Under the pieces are notes generated by a model. The model searched no databases, had not been told where the DNA came from, and saw only the letters and a list, made by a program, of their open reading frames with translations. From CAZOZP01 sp964584325 (lineage in GTDB: Bacteria > Bacteroidota > Ignavibacteria > Ignavibacteriales > Melioribacteraceae), in assembly GCA_964584325.1 (NCBI GenBank), contig CAZOZP010000036.1, positions 1 to 35,839 of the forward strand: 35,839 nucleotides of DNA. Direction: 5' to 3'. The position numbers and the translations under genes are program-made. Below, piece by piece: positions 16,157-25,437 of this stretch; position 1 is the stretch's first letter; each line of letters begins with the position of its first letter.

Positions 16157-17147
16157 AAAATACTCTGCTGTAATAACCGGAGTTGGAATGTATGTTCCGG
16201 AAAAAGTTCTGGACAATAAATATTTTGAATCCATTCTTGAAACTAACGATGAATGGATTATGACCCGAACAGGAATAAAGGAAAGAAGAATTTGCGAAAA
16301 TGGTGCTACAAGCGATATGGCTACTATTGCCGCAAAAGAAATTCTGAAATCTGCAAATGCAAAACCCGAAGAAATTGATGCTATCATAATAGCAACAATA
16401 ACACCTGATATGTTTTTTCCGAATACTGCAAGCTTGGTTCAGCATAATATAGGAGCTTCAAATGCCTGGGGGTTCGATTTATCTGCGGCTTGCTCGGGAT
16501 TTCTTTTTGCGCTTCAGACAGGTACTGCGTTTATTGAATCAGGTAAGTATAAAAAGGTTATGGTTATTGGGGCTGACAAAATGAGTGCAATAACTGATTA
16601 TACCGATAGAAATACTTGTATTCTGTTTGGTGATGGTGCTGCAGGCGTTCTTCTTGAACCATCTGAAAACTTAAACGAAGGCGTTATTGATACTATTCTT
16701 CATAATGACGGAGTCGGAAAGGAAACTCTATATATAAAAGGTGGTGGAAGTCTGTATCCTGCATCTCATGAAACAATAGACAAAAGACTTCATTATATGT
16801 ATCAGGACGGCAAGGCGGTCTTTAAAGTGGCAGTTAAAGCAATGGCAGATGTTGCCGTTGAAATTATGAATAAACATAACTTAACTGCAGATGATGTTAG
16901 TTACCTTATTCCTCATCAGGCAAATCTAAGAATTATTGATGCAACCGCTCAGAGAATGGGAGTTGGTAAAGAAAAAGTTACTATTAATATAGACAAATAC
17001 GGAAACACAACAGCCGCAACAATTCCTCTTTGTATCACAGAGTATTACAATAGCGGGAAAATAAAGAAAGGGGATAAACTCATTCTGGCAGCTTTCGGAG
17101 GAGGATATACCTGGGGAAGCGGTTACATAGTATGGAGTAAAGAATAA
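16140..17147 (+). CDS. fabH: beta-ketoacyl-ACP synthase III
   Basis: Initiates fatty-acid synthesis by condensing a CoA-linked primer with malonyl-ACP. The catalytic triad is complete: Cys118 in DLSAACSGF, His259 in IPHQANLRI and Asn289 in KYGNTTAATIP. GGGYTWGSGYIVW near the C-terminus is typical. 335 aa. The start lies within the last codons of plsX and the stop overlaps the fabD ATG by one base (TAATG), so the three are translationally linked. Confidence 0.96.
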   Translation: MENNNKKYSAVITGVGMYVPEKVLDNKYFESILETNDEWIMTRTGIKERRICENGATSDMATIAAKEILKSANAKPEEIDAIIIATITPDMFFPNTASLVQHNIGASNAWGFDLSAACSGFLFALQTGTAFIESGKYKKVMVIGADKMSAITDYTDRNTCILFGDGAAGVLLEPSENLNEGVIDTILHNDGVGKETLYIKGGGSLYPASHETIDKRLHYMYQDGKAVFKVAVKAMADVAVEIMNKHNLTADDVSYLIPHQANLRIIDATAQRMGVGKEKVTINIDKYGNTTAATIPLCITEYYNSGKIKKGDKLILAAFGGGYTWGSGYIVWSKE

Positions 17148-18061
17148 TGGGTAAATTAGCTGTAGTATTTCCCGGACAGGGATCACAGTATGTCGGAATG
17201 CTGAAAGACATAGCAGAGAATTATGCTGATGCAAAGGAAATGATTAAACAGGCAGAGGATGCCATTAGTTTTAAACTTTCGGATGTAATGTTTGAAGGTC
17301 CGATGGAATCGCTTAAACAGACTGATGTTACACAACCTGCAATATTCCTTCACAGCGTAGTTATTAATTCACTTCTCCCTAAGATAAAGGCAGATATGAC
17401 TGCCGGTCACTCTTTAGGAGAGTATTCCGCTCTTGCAGCCGCCGGTGCGGTAAGTTTTACAGATGCTGTTAGACTTGTAAGATTTAGAGGACAATCAATG
17501 CTTCAAGCCGGAATTGATAATCCGGGCACAATGGCAGCAGTAGTCGGACTTGATTCTTCCAAAGTTGAAGAAGCATGCATTGAAGCTTCTTCAGTCGGAA
17601 TTGTTCAGGGTGCGAACTTTAATTCTCCTGGTCAGGTTGTTATTTCCGGTTCAGTTGAAGGTGTAAGAGTTGCAATGGCTTTATGTAAGGAAAAAGGTGC
17701 CAAGATAGTTAAGGAACTTCCCGTTTCAGGAGCATTTCATTCGCCATTAATGCAGAGTGCAAAGGATAAACTTCTTACAGAACTTGATAAATATACTTTT
17801 AATGATATTCAAATTCCTGTTTATGCTAACGTTACTGCCAAAGCTGTTACTACCGGCAGTGAGATCAAAAAATTACTTTTTGAACAAGTTACTGCCCCGG
17901 TAAGATGGGAAGAAACAATACTTAATATGTCTGCCGACGGAGCTGAGGAATTTATTGAAATCGGGCCGGGAAATGTTTTGCAGGGACTAATAAAGAGAAT
18001 TTGTCCTTCTGCTAAAATATCAGGCATAGATAAATTTGCAGATTTAGAAAAATATCTTTAA
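17147..18061 (+). CDS. fabD: malonyl-CoA:ACP acyltransferase
   Basis: Transfers malonate from CoA to ACP. It carries the FPGQGSQYVGM oxyanion loop (8-18), nucleophile Ser89 in AGHSLGEYSAL, the arginine of VRFRGQSMQ-type (VRFRGQSMLQ) and the catalytic His in SGAFHSPLM near residue 198. Length 304 aa. fabG follows after 17 nt. Confidence 0.96.
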   Translation: MGKLAVVFPGQGSQYVGMLKDIAENYADAKEMIKQAEDAISFKLSDVMFEGPMESLKQTDVTQPAIFLHSVVINSLLPKIKADMTAGHSLGEYSALAAAGAVSFTDAVRLVRFRGQSMLQAGIDNPGTMAAVVGLDSSKVEEACIEASSVGIVQGANFNSPGQVVISGSVEGVRVAMALCKEKGAKIVKELPVSGAFHSPLMQSAKDKLLTELDKYTFNDIQIPVYANVTAKAVTTGSEIKKLLFEQVTAPVRWEETILNMSADGAEEFIEIGPGNVLQGLIKRICPSAKISGIDKFADLEKYL

Positions 18062-18078
18062 TATATGTTTGGGAAAAT

Positions 18079-18822
18079 ATGAAATTACAAGGTAAAAAAG
18101 CTGTTGTAACAGGTGGTTCAAGAGGAATTGGTAAAGCAATTGTTCTTGAACTTGCATCTCAAGGAGCTGATGTGGTATTTACATATCACAGTTCTGTTGA
18201 AGCCGCTGCGGAAATAGAAAAATCCTGTTCTGAATACGGCGTAAAAGTATTCGGATTTAAAGCAGACGCAGCCTCATTTCAGGCTGCAATAGATACTATC
18301 GCCTTTGCAGAAGAAAAATTAGGCGGTGTTGACATACTTGTTAACAATGCAGGAATTACTAAAGACGGTCTTTTGCTTAGAATGTCTGAAAATGATTTTG
18401 ATACTGTAGTAAATGCTAACTTAAAAAGTGTATTCAACTATACAAAAGCAGCTCTGAAACCAATGATGAAACAGAAGTTCGGCAGAATCGTAAATATTTC
18501 ATCTGTTGTGGGAATAATCGGAAATCCTGGTCAGGCTAATTATGTAGCTTCGAAGGCTGGGGTTATTGGTCTTACAAAATCAAATGCAAAGGAACTTGCC
18601 TCCAGAAATATTACCGTAAACGCAGTAGCACCGGGTTTTATAGAGACAGATATGACAAATAAACTTAACGACAACCAGAAACAAGCTATGCTCGCAAATA
18701 TTCCTCTATCAAGATTTGGAACAGGAAAAGATATTGCAAAAGCTGTTAGTTTTCTGGTAAGTCCGGATGCAGATTATATAACCGGCCAGACAATTTCGGT
18801 TGATGGCGGAATGGTGATGTAA
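18079..18822 (+). CDS. fabG: 3-oxoacyl-ACP reductase
   Basis: NADPH-dependent short-chain dehydrogenase that reduces 3-oxoacyl-ACP. The cofactor loop is TGGSRGIGKA (11-20) with NNAG at 89-92. The catalytic residues are Ser142, Tyr155 and Lys159 (SSVVGIIGNPGQANYVASK). The C-terminal TGQTISVDGGMVM is the classic FabG end. 247 aa. Gene order places it in the fab cluster, which supports FabG over other dehydrogenases. Confidence 0.96.
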   Translation: MKLQGKKAVVTGGSRGIGKAIVLELASQGADVVFTYHSSVEAAAEIEKSCSEYGVKVFGFKADAASFQAAIDTIAFAEEKLGGVDILVNNAGITKDGLLLRMSENDFDTVVNANLKSVFNYTKAALKPMMKQKFGRIVNISSVVGIIGNPGQANYVASKAGVIGLTKSNAKELASRNITVNAVAPGFIETDMTNKLNDNQKQAMLANIPLSRFGTGKDIAKAVSFLVSPDADYITGQTISVDGGMVM

Positions 18823-18866
18823 AATAATTAACATTAATTATATTAACACAAAGAGGAGACTCTAAA

Positions 18867-19100
18867 ATGAACGTTGAAGAAAAAGTAAAAGAAATAGTAA
18901 TGGACAAATTGGGTGTTGAAGAATCACAGGTTACTCCTGAAGCTTCTTTCCAGAACGACTTAGGCGCTGATTCACTTGATATAGTTGAATTGGTAATGGG
19001 TTTTGAGCAGGAATTCAATATCTCGATTCCTGACGAAGATGCTGAAAAAATAACAACTGTTGGAGATGCAGTTACTTATTTAAGCGGAAAAGTAAAATAA
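18867..19100 (+). CDS. acpP: acyl carrier protein
   Basis: 77-aa acidic carrier of growing acyl chains. Phosphopantetheine attaches to Ser36 in LGADSLDIVELVM. The Shine-Dalgarno (AGAGGAG, about 9 nt before the ATG) is the best in the cluster, fitting the very high expression expected for ACP. It is preceded by a 44-nt spacer and followed by a terminator hairpin. Confidence 0.97.
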   Translation: MNVEEKVKEIVMDKLGVEESQVTPEASFQNDLGADSLDIVELVMGFEQEFNISIPDEDAEKITTVGDAVTYLSGKVK

Positions 19101-19112
19101 TTTGTATCACAT

Positions 19113-19143
19113 AGCCGGATTGCCTTTCAGTCCGGCTTTTTTT
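19113..19143 (+). terminator. rho-independent terminator between acpP and fabF
   Basis: Stem AGCCGGA (19113-19119) and TCCGGCT (19131-19137), 11-nt loop, seven T. It lies inside the fab cluster, so it probably causes partial termination and raises acpP mRNA relative to fabF. Confidence 0.82.
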
Positions 19144-19172
19144 AACTAAATAAATTATCTGGATTAATATAT

Positions 19173-20417
19173 ATGAGCAGAAAAAGAGTTGTCATAACCG
19201 GAATGGGTACGGTTTGCCCCATAGGGAATTCAACGGAAGAGTTTTTACAGGGATTAAAAGAAGGTCGCAACGGTGCAGGGCTTGTTACTAAATTTGATGC
19301 TTCCAAATTTGAAGCAAGGATTGCCTTTGAGCTGAAGGATTTTGCCCCCGATAAATTCATTGAGAAAAAATCTATCAGCAGAATGGACCCTTATACACAA
19401 TATGCACTTGCTTCGGCAACAATGGCTATGGAAGATTCCGGAATAGATGTGAATTCAATAAATCTTGAAAGAGCAGGAGTAATTTACGGTAGCGGAATCG
19501 GCGGAATGGAAACGTTTGAAAAACAGCATTCTGCATATATAGAACACGGGCCAAAAAGAGTAAGCCCTTTTTTCGTTCCTATGATGATTTCCGATATGGC
19601 GGCTGGGCAGATATCTATTAAATACGGGTTTAAAGGTCATAATTATGCTGTGACCTCAGCCTGCGCAACTGCTTCTCATGCATTGGCAGATGCATTTATG
19701 GTAATTCAGCGCGGTTCATCCGATGTTATTCTTACAGGTGGAGCTGAAGCAGCAATAGTACCTATGTCATTTGCCGGATTTACATCTGCAAAGGCTTTAT
19801 CTACTCAGAATGAAAATTATCTTGAAGCTTCCAGACCTTTTGACTTAAACCGCGACGGTTTTGTTATGGGTGAAGGCGCAGGGTGCCTGGTTCTGGAAGA
19901 ACTGGAACATGCTAAGAAACGCGGCGCTAAGATTTACGCAGAAGTTATCGGCGTTGGTCTTACCGGAGATGCATACCATATGACAGCTCCGGCTCCTGAA
20001 GGAGAAGGCGCTTACCGGGCTATGCGCGATGCGATAAATGACGGAGGAATTAACCCTGAAGATGTTGATTATATAAATGCTCACGGTACATCTACTCCGC
20101 TTAATGATAAAAATGAGACTTCTGCAATTAAACGTGCTTTCGGAGAACACGCATACAAGCTAAGCATCAGCTCTACAAAATCTATGACAGGCCATCTTCT
20201 TGGTGCAGCCGGCGCAGTAGAATCGATTGCAACAATATTAGCCATATACCACAAATTTGTTCCGCCGACAATCAACTACACTACTCCTGATCCTGATTGC
20301 GATTTGAACTATACTCCTAATAAAGCTGTTGACAAAGAAATAAAGTATGCCCTAAGCAATACTTTTGGATTTGGCGGACATAATGCATCATTATTGTTCA
20401 AGAAATATGAAGGATGA
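19173..20417 (+). CDS. fabF: beta-ketoacyl-ACP synthase II
   Basis: Elongating condensing enzyme. The Cys-His-His catalytic set is present: Cys164 in VTSACATASHA, His near residue 304 in NAHGTSTPLND and His near 340 in MTGHLLGAAGA. The N-terminal RVVITGMGTVCPIGN and the C-terminal NTFGFGGHNASLLFK are family hallmarks. 414 aa, normal length. It begins 30 nt after the acpP terminator; the rnc start follows the stop by 3 nt. Confidence 0.96.
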   Translation: MSRKRVVITGMGTVCPIGNSTEEFLQGLKEGRNGAGLVTKFDASKFEARIAFELKDFAPDKFIEKKSISRMDPYTQYALASATMAMEDSGIDVNSINLERAGVIYGSGIGGMETFEKQHSAYIEHGPKRVSPFFVPMMISDMAAGQISIKYGFKGHNYAVTSACATASHALADAFMVIQRGSSDVILTGGAEAAIVPMSFAGFTSAKALSTQNENYLEASRPFDLNRDGFVMGEGAGCLVLEELEHAKKRGAKIYAEVIGVGLTGDAYHMTAPAPEGEGAYRAMRDAINDGGINPEDVDYINAHGTSTPLNDKNETSAIKRAFGEHAYKLSISSTKSMTGHLLGAAGAVESIATILAIYHKFVPPTINYTTPDPDCDLNYTPNKAVDKEIKYALSNTFGFGGHNASLLFKKYEG

Positions 20418-20420
20418 TTC

Positions 20421-21173
20421 TTGTTCCGATTGCTAAAAAGCATTTTTTCCTTGTTCGGAAAAAGAGATAATGCTTCAAGGATACTAAAGAATCTTAAGAA
20501 AATTGAAAATACTGTGGGTTTTAAAATTAATAACCCGCAGTATTTTGTTAAAGCATTTACACATAGTTCAGTTGTTGACGTAAACTCAGAATTCCACAAA
20601 TCAAATGAAAGACTTGAATTTTTAGGCGATGCAGTGCTCGGACTTGCAGCTGCTGAATATCTTTTCAATAATTTCCCCGACGAAGATGAAGGATTCCTTT
20701 CTAAATCACGATCCCAATTGGTTAATAAGTCTGCCCTGCTTTTTGCAGCAAAAAATCTAAATCTTATTGAATATATTGCATATGACAAAAGATTTCTTAG
20801 TCATAGCGAAAAAGGGATTGAAACTATTCTAGCAAATTCCTTCGAAGCTCTTATAGGGGCAATCTATTTGGATCAGGGACTTGGACATAGCAAAGAATTT
20901 ATAATGAAAAAACTGATAATTCCTTCAACAAAAAACGGAATACTTCAATCTGACCAGAATCACAAAGGAATACTGCTGGAATCTACTCATAAAATGAAAG
21001 TGATGCCTCCTGTTTACAAACTTGTATCTTCCGAAGGCCCTGAGCACAATAAGACTTTTATAATCGATGTGTATATTGATGAAGAGTTTTATGGAAGAGG
21101 GCAAGGAAAAAGCAAAAAAACTGCAGAACAGGCGGCCGCAAAAACTGCTTTGGAAAAACTAATTAAAACCTGA
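20421..21173 (+). CDS. rnc: ribonuclease III
   Basis: Cuts double-stranded RNA in rRNA and mRNA processing. The catalytic domain has NERLEFLGDAVLGL (62-75) with the metal-binding Glu and Asp, and ANSFEALIGAIYLDQG (about 136-151). A double-stranded RNA-binding domain fills residues about 181-249 (GRGQGKSKKTAEQAAAKTAL). 250 aa. The start is TTG at 20421: an in-frame TGA lies just upstream and AAGGATG serves as the ribosome binding site. The neighbouring ATG at 20414 is out of frame. Placement after fabF is common. Confidence 0.94.
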   Translation: MFRLLKSIFSLFGKRDNASRILKNLKKIENTVGFKINNPQYFVKAFTHSSVVDVNSEFHKSNERLEFLGDAVLGLAAAEYLFNNFPDEDEGFLSKSRSQLVNKSALLFAAKNLNLIEYIAYDKRFLSHSEKGIETILANSFEALIGAIYLDQGLGHSKEFIMKKLIIPSTKNGILQSDQNHKGILLESTHKMKVMPPVYKLVSSEGPEHNKTFIIDVYIDEEFYGRGQGKSKKTAEQAAAKTALEKLIKT

Positions 21174-21185
21174 CAGGTTTTTCTT
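21165..21185 (+). terminator. weak terminator overlapping the rnc stop codon
   Basis: AAAACC (21165-21170) and GGTTTT (21176-21181) around a TGACA loop that contains the stop codon, followed by a T-rich tail interrupted by C. Short and AT-rich, so efficiency is doubtful. Confidence 0.38.
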
Positions 21186-21239
21186 CTCTAATTTAAGCCA
21201 AATAATATTATTTTTAGAATAAATAATTTTGAGAAATTT

Positions 21240-24122
21240 ATGAATATTTTATCAAAACATGCTGCTTTTTCCGAAAGACATATTGGTCCCGGTAAAAAAG
21301 ACACAGAAAAAATGCTATCCGTTTGCGGATTTTCATCAATTGATGAACTGACTGAAAAAACTATTCCTGCTTCAATCCGACTGGAAAAAGACCTTGATAT
21401 ACCCGAAGCAATGGATGAACAAGAATTCCTGGCTATGCTTGCTTCCTGCGCCTCAAAAAATAAAGTTTACAAATCCTATATCGGGAGCGGTTATTATTCA
21501 ACACTGCTTCCTGAAATAATAAAAAGAAATGTATTGGAAAATCCGGGGTATTATACTCAATATACTCCTTATCAGTCTGAAATATCTCAGGGAAGACTTG
21601 AAGCTCTGCTGGATTTCCAGACAATGATATCAGAACTTACAGGTATGGATACTGCAAATGCATCACTGCTTGATGAAGCTACTTCAGCAGCGGAAGCAAT
21701 GACTATGCTTTATGCTGTCAGACCAAAGGAAAAGAAGGACGCTGATACAATTCTTGTTTCAAAAGGCTGTTTTAACCAAACGATTGATGTTCTCCTGACA
21801 AGAGCTGAACCTTTGGGTATTAAAGTTAAAATATCAGATGTTATTGAAGAAAATCTAACTGATGATGTTTATGCAGTTCTTATACAAAATCCTGATTCTG
21901 CCGGACTGATTAAAGATCATTCGGTGATTCTTGCGGAAGCTGCAAAGAGAAATATACTTACTATTATTGCCGCAGATATTATGAGTCTAGTAATTCTTAA
22001 ATCGCCTGCAGACTGGGGTGTAGATGTGGTTGTGGGAAGCACGCAGAGGTTTGGCGTTCCGCTTTGTTTCGGAGGTCCGCATGCAGCTTTCTTTGCAACA
22101 AAATCTGAGTATAAAAGATTCCTTCCGGGAAGAATAATAGGTGTATCTGTTGATTCACACAACAAGCCCGCACTTAGAATGGCACTTCAAACAAGAGAAC
22201 AACATATAAAGAGAGAAAAAGCTACAAGCAATATCTGTACTTCTCAAGTACTCCTTGCAATAATGGCGGCTATGTACGCTGTTTATCATGGCCCCGAAGG
22301 GTTGAAGGCAATTGCCGGAAGAATTCATTCTCTTACTGTTTTATTGAACTATGGTCTTAAAGAACTTGGATATACTCAGTTAAATGAAAGTTTCTTTGAT
22401 ACTCTTGCAGTTAAGTTGGCATCGGATGAGGAACAACACAGATTAAAGGTAATCGCTGAAAAAAGACTAATAAATTTTAGGTATTTCGATTCTGATAAAG
22501 TCGGAATATCAATTGGGGAACCAGCTAAGGAAAGAGATATTACAGAAATATTAGAGATTTTTGCTGAGTTAAGAAATAAATCTCTTACCGGAAAATTTAT
22601 TAGTAATATGAAAGATGATTTAACGATTCCGGTAACGTTATTAAGACAGAATGAAATATTGCTTCATCCGGTATTTAATAAGTATCATTCTGAAACAGCT
22701 ATGCTTAGGTATTTAAAAACACTTGAGAATAAGGACCTTTCACTTACCCAGTCTATGATACCGCTCGGATCATGCACAATGAAACTTAACTCTACTGCTT
22801 CAATGGCGGGAGTAACTTGGAGCAGCTTTGCAGATATTCATCCTTTTGTTCCTGCAGACCAAGCTGAAGGATATCTGGAAATGATCAGTAATCTGGAAAC
22901 AGCTTTATGCGAGATAACAGGATTTAATTCTGTTTCATTCCAGCCCAATTCAGGTGCTCAGGGCGAATATACCGGACTTATGGTAATCAGGAAATTTCAT
23001 ATCAGCAGAGGTGAAGGTCATAGAAATATTTGTCTGATTCCGGCTTCGGCACACGGTACAAATCCGGCAAGTGCAGTTATGGCAGGAAGTAAAGTAGTGG
23101 TTGTTAAATGTGACGATAAAGGAAATATAGATATTGCCGACTTAAAACAAAAGGCTGTTGAGAATAAAGAAAACCTATCGGCTCTTATGGTTACATATCC
23201 ATCAACACACGGAGTATTTGAGGAAGGTATTATCGAAATCTGCAGAATTATCCATGAAAACGGCGGACAAGTTTATATGGATGGTGCAAATATGAATGCA
23301 CAGGTGGGCCTTACAAGTCCGGCAAGAATAGGAGCCGATGTCTGCCACCTGAATCTTCATAAAACATTTGCCATCCCTCACGGCGGAGGCGGACCGGGTG
23401 TAGGCCCTATTGCTGCTGCAGAACATCTTTCTCCTTTTATGCCCGGCCATAGTGTTGTGAAGACCGGCGGTAACGATGCTATTCATGCTGTATCTGCTTC
23501 GCCTTATGGAAGTGCCGGAATTTTGATGATTCCTTATGCGTATATAAAAATGCTTGGAGGAATCGGCCTGAAAGAAGCTACTCAGTATGCAATTCTAAAT
23601 GCCAACTACATTAAGGCAAAGCTGGAACCCTATTTCAAAGTGCTTTATACCGGAAGCGGGAATACTGTTGCTCATGAACTTATTTTTGATATGAGAGAAT
23701 TCAAGCAGAGTGCTAATGTAGAAGTGGAAGATATTGCAAAGAGACTTATGGATTATGGATTTCATGCCCCTACTGTTTCATTCCCTGTTCCGGGTACATT
23801 GATGGTTGAACCTACTGAAAGCGAACCTAAGGAAGAGTTAGACAGATTTATTGAGGCTATGATTTTAATCCGCAATGAAATAAAAGAAATTGAAGAAGGC
23901 GGTAATAAGGAAAATAATTTGCTGAAAAATTCACCTCATACTGCTGAAGTTCTTCTTCAGGCTGAGTGGAATTTCCCCTATACTAGAGAAAGGGCTGCTT
24001 TCCCGACTGAACATACACGGAAAAACAAGTTCTGGCCTTCAGTTTCAAGAGTGAACAATGCTGCAGGGGACAGGAATCTAGTTTGTACATGTCTTCCAAT
24101 TGATTCTTATGCGGGAAATTAA
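21240..24122 (+). CDS. gcvP: glycine dehydrogenase (aminomethyl-transferring), P protein
   Basis: The pyridoxal-phosphate decarboxylase of the glycine cleavage system, as one 960-aa chain (the fused alpha-beta form and not the split GcvPA/GcvPB). The N-terminal half begins with FSERHIGPGKKDTEKML and the IGSGYYSTLLPEII motif. The C-terminal half has MIPLGSCTMKLN and the cofactor lysine Lys708 in NLHKTFAIPHGGGGPGVGP. The end reads NKFWPSVSRVNNAAGDRNLVC, as in complete enzymes. The T, H and L protein genes are not in the window. A 66-nt gap separates it from rnc, while the following Omp85 gene starts 1 nt after its stop, an unusual pairing. Confidence 0.97.
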   Translation: MNILSKHAAFSERHIGPGKKDTEKMLSVCGFSSIDELTEKTIPASIRLEKDLDIPEAMDEQEFLAMLASCASKNKVYKSYIGSGYYSTLLPEIIKRNVLENPGYYTQYTPYQSEISQGRLEALLDFQTMISELTGMDTANASLLDEATSAAEAMTMLYAVRPKEKKDADTILVSKGCFNQTIDVLLTRAEPLGIKVKISDVIEENLTDDVYAVLIQNPDSAGLIKDHSVILAEAAKRNILTIIAADIMSLVILKSPADWGVDVVVGSTQRFGVPLCFGGPHAAFFATKSEYKRFLPGRIIGVSVDSHNKPALRMALQTREQHIKREKATSNICTSQVLLAIMAAMYAVYHGPEGLKAIAGRIHSLTVLLNYGLKELGYTQLNESFFDTLAVKLASDEEQHRLKVIAEKRLINFRYFDSDKVGISIGEPAKERDITEILEIFAELRNKSLTGKFISNMKDDLTIPVTLLRQNEILLHPVFNKYHSETAMLRYLKTLENKDLSLTQSMIPLGSCTMKLNSTASMAGVTWSSFADIHPFVPADQAEGYLEMISNLETALCEITGFNSVSFQPNSGAQGEYTGLMVIRKFHISRGEGHRNICLIPASAHGTNPASAVMAGSKVVVVKCDDKGNIDIADLKQKAVENKENLSALMVTYPSTHGVFEEGIIEICRIIHENGGQVYMDGANMNAQVGLTSPARIGADVCHLNLHKTFAIPHGGGGPGVGPIAAAEHLSPFMPGHSVVKTGGNDAIHAVSASPYGSAGILMIPYAYIKMLGGIGLKEATQYAILNANYIKAKLEPYFKVLYTGSGNTVAHELIFDMREFKQSANVEVEDIAKRLMDYGFHAPTVSFPVPGTLMVEPTESEPKEELDRFIEAMILIRNEIKEIEEGGNKENNLLKNSPHTAEVLLQAEWNFPYTRERAAFPTEHTRKNKFWPSVSRVNNAAGDRNLVCTCLPIDSYAGN

Positions 24123-24123
24123 A

Positions 24124-25437
24124 ATGAGAGTATTGTTTTTACTTCTGCTTTGCTTATCGGGTGTGATTGCTCAGACAGGCTTCACCAAGGTGGAGTATAT
24201 TGAAACGTTCATTGTGGATTCGATAAGCATTTCAGGAAACGAAAAAACAAAGGATTATGTAATACTAAGAGAACTTACTTTTAGTAAGGGAGATACTGTT
24301 GACTATAAAACTCTTGAATACTCAAGTGAAAGAGTTTTTAGTCTAGGTATTTTCAACAGAGTTGAAATATACCCCAGGTCGCTGAAGGGAACAAATATCA
24401 TTCAGATTGAAGTGATGGAAAGCTGGAGTATCTACCCCATTCCCATTTTTGAAATAAATAACGGAGATCTAAAGGATGCTTCATACGGTCTTTCACTTTA
24501 TTATAAGAATTTCCGAGGCAGAAACGAGACGATAAATTTTCAATTTACTTTAGGATATGATCCGTCTTTATCTTTATCATATTATAATCCTTTAATCGAA
24601 GAAAAAAATGAGCTTAGTTCAACGGTAAACTTTTCATATAAAAACGCTTCAAATATTAACCGTGAAGCGGAACTGGCATACGGGAAGGATTTCAATTTTA
24701 AGCAGATATCCGGACAGTTTATGGTTTCCAAAAGATTTGGGTCATATACCAAGGTTGGTGCTCTTGCCGGGTATCTTTCAATATTGCCGCCGGATGATTT
24801 GCCTGTTGGATTTACAGCCTCGGGCGAAGTTAAGGATAATTATCCTTTTTCCGGATTAGTATTTACCTATGATTCCCGCGATTTGATAAATTTTCCAAAG
24901 TCAGGTTATTTTCTCCAGACTGAATTTGTTCATTACGGATTAGGCGGAAATGTAGATTATAATTTCATTAAAGCTGATTTCAGAGATTATCATAAAATTA
25001 CTGACGGACTTGTTGGGAAATGGCGGACGGTGGCACGTCATACATTCGGAAGCAAAGTTCCTTTTTATAATTATTCGTTTTTAGGGTACGATGAATATAT
25101 CAGGGGAAATTCCGGAAAGAAAAGAGAAGGAAATAATTATTTAGTATTTAACACTGAGATAAGATATCCGATAATAAGTGAGTGGAATTTATCTTTAGAT
25201 CTTCCACTGCTTCCGGTATCTCTTACATCAGCCAGAATTGGTATCTTTGTTCACGGATTTGCTGATTCGGGAGTATCGTTCAACAATAATTCGAAAGTCT
25301 CGATAAGAGATTTTGATACAGGTTACGGGTTAGGTCTAACAGTACTTATCTTGCCGCATAACAGCTTCAGGATTGAGTACGGATTAAATGAAAAAAATAA
25401 AGGTGAGGTGCTTTTTGGGACAGGAATATCTTTCTAA
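24124..25437 (+). CDS. Omp85-family outer-membrane protein (POTRA plus beta-barrel)
   Basis: 437 aa from the ATG at 24124; the open frame begins earlier with TTG at 24100, but the chosen start gives a standard signal peptide MRVLFLLLLCLSGVIAQ. One POTRA-like domain (about 25-100) has FIVDSISISGNEKTKDYVILREL and the FSLGIFNRVEIYP strand typical of BamA/TamA POTRAs. A beta-barrel (bacterial surface antigen type) fills the rest: many alternating Tyr/Phe strands, FTYDSRDLINFPKSGYFLQ (the DxRD...PxxG hallmark) and FLGYDEYIRGN (the barrel-lumen loop), ending at GTGISF with a terminal Phe. BamA has five POTRAs, so this is a small relative and its client is unknown. Confidence 0.85.
   Translation: MRVLFLLLLCLSGVIAQTGFTKVEYIETFIVDSISISGNEKTKDYVILRELTFSKGDTVDYKTLEYSSERVFSLGIFNRVEIYPRSLKGTNIIQIEVMESWSIYPIPIFEINNGDLKDASYGLSLYYKNFRGRNETINFQFTLGYDPSLSLSYYNPLIEEKNELSSTVNFSYKNASNINREAELAYGKDFNFKQISGQFMVSKRFGSYTKVGALAGYLSILPPDDLPVGFTASGEVKDNYPFSGLVFTYDSRDLINFPKSGYFLQTEFVHYGLGGNVDYNFIKADFRDYHKITDGLVGKWRTVARHTFGSKVPFYNYSFLGYDEYIRGNSGKKREGNNYLVFNTEIRYPIISEWNLSLDLPLLPVSLTSARIGIFVHGFADSGVSFNNNSKVSIRDFDTGYGLGLTVLILPHNSFRIEYGLNEKNKGEVLFGTGISF

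Noticed and set aside
16109..16445. Two overlapping minus-strand frames across the plsX/fabH junction
   Set aside because: Shadows of fabH; low-complexity Ser/Ile-rich translations without start signals.
18823..18866. Separate promoter for acpP
   Set aside because: The 44-nt AT-rich gap has no -35/-10 pair with acceptable spacing.
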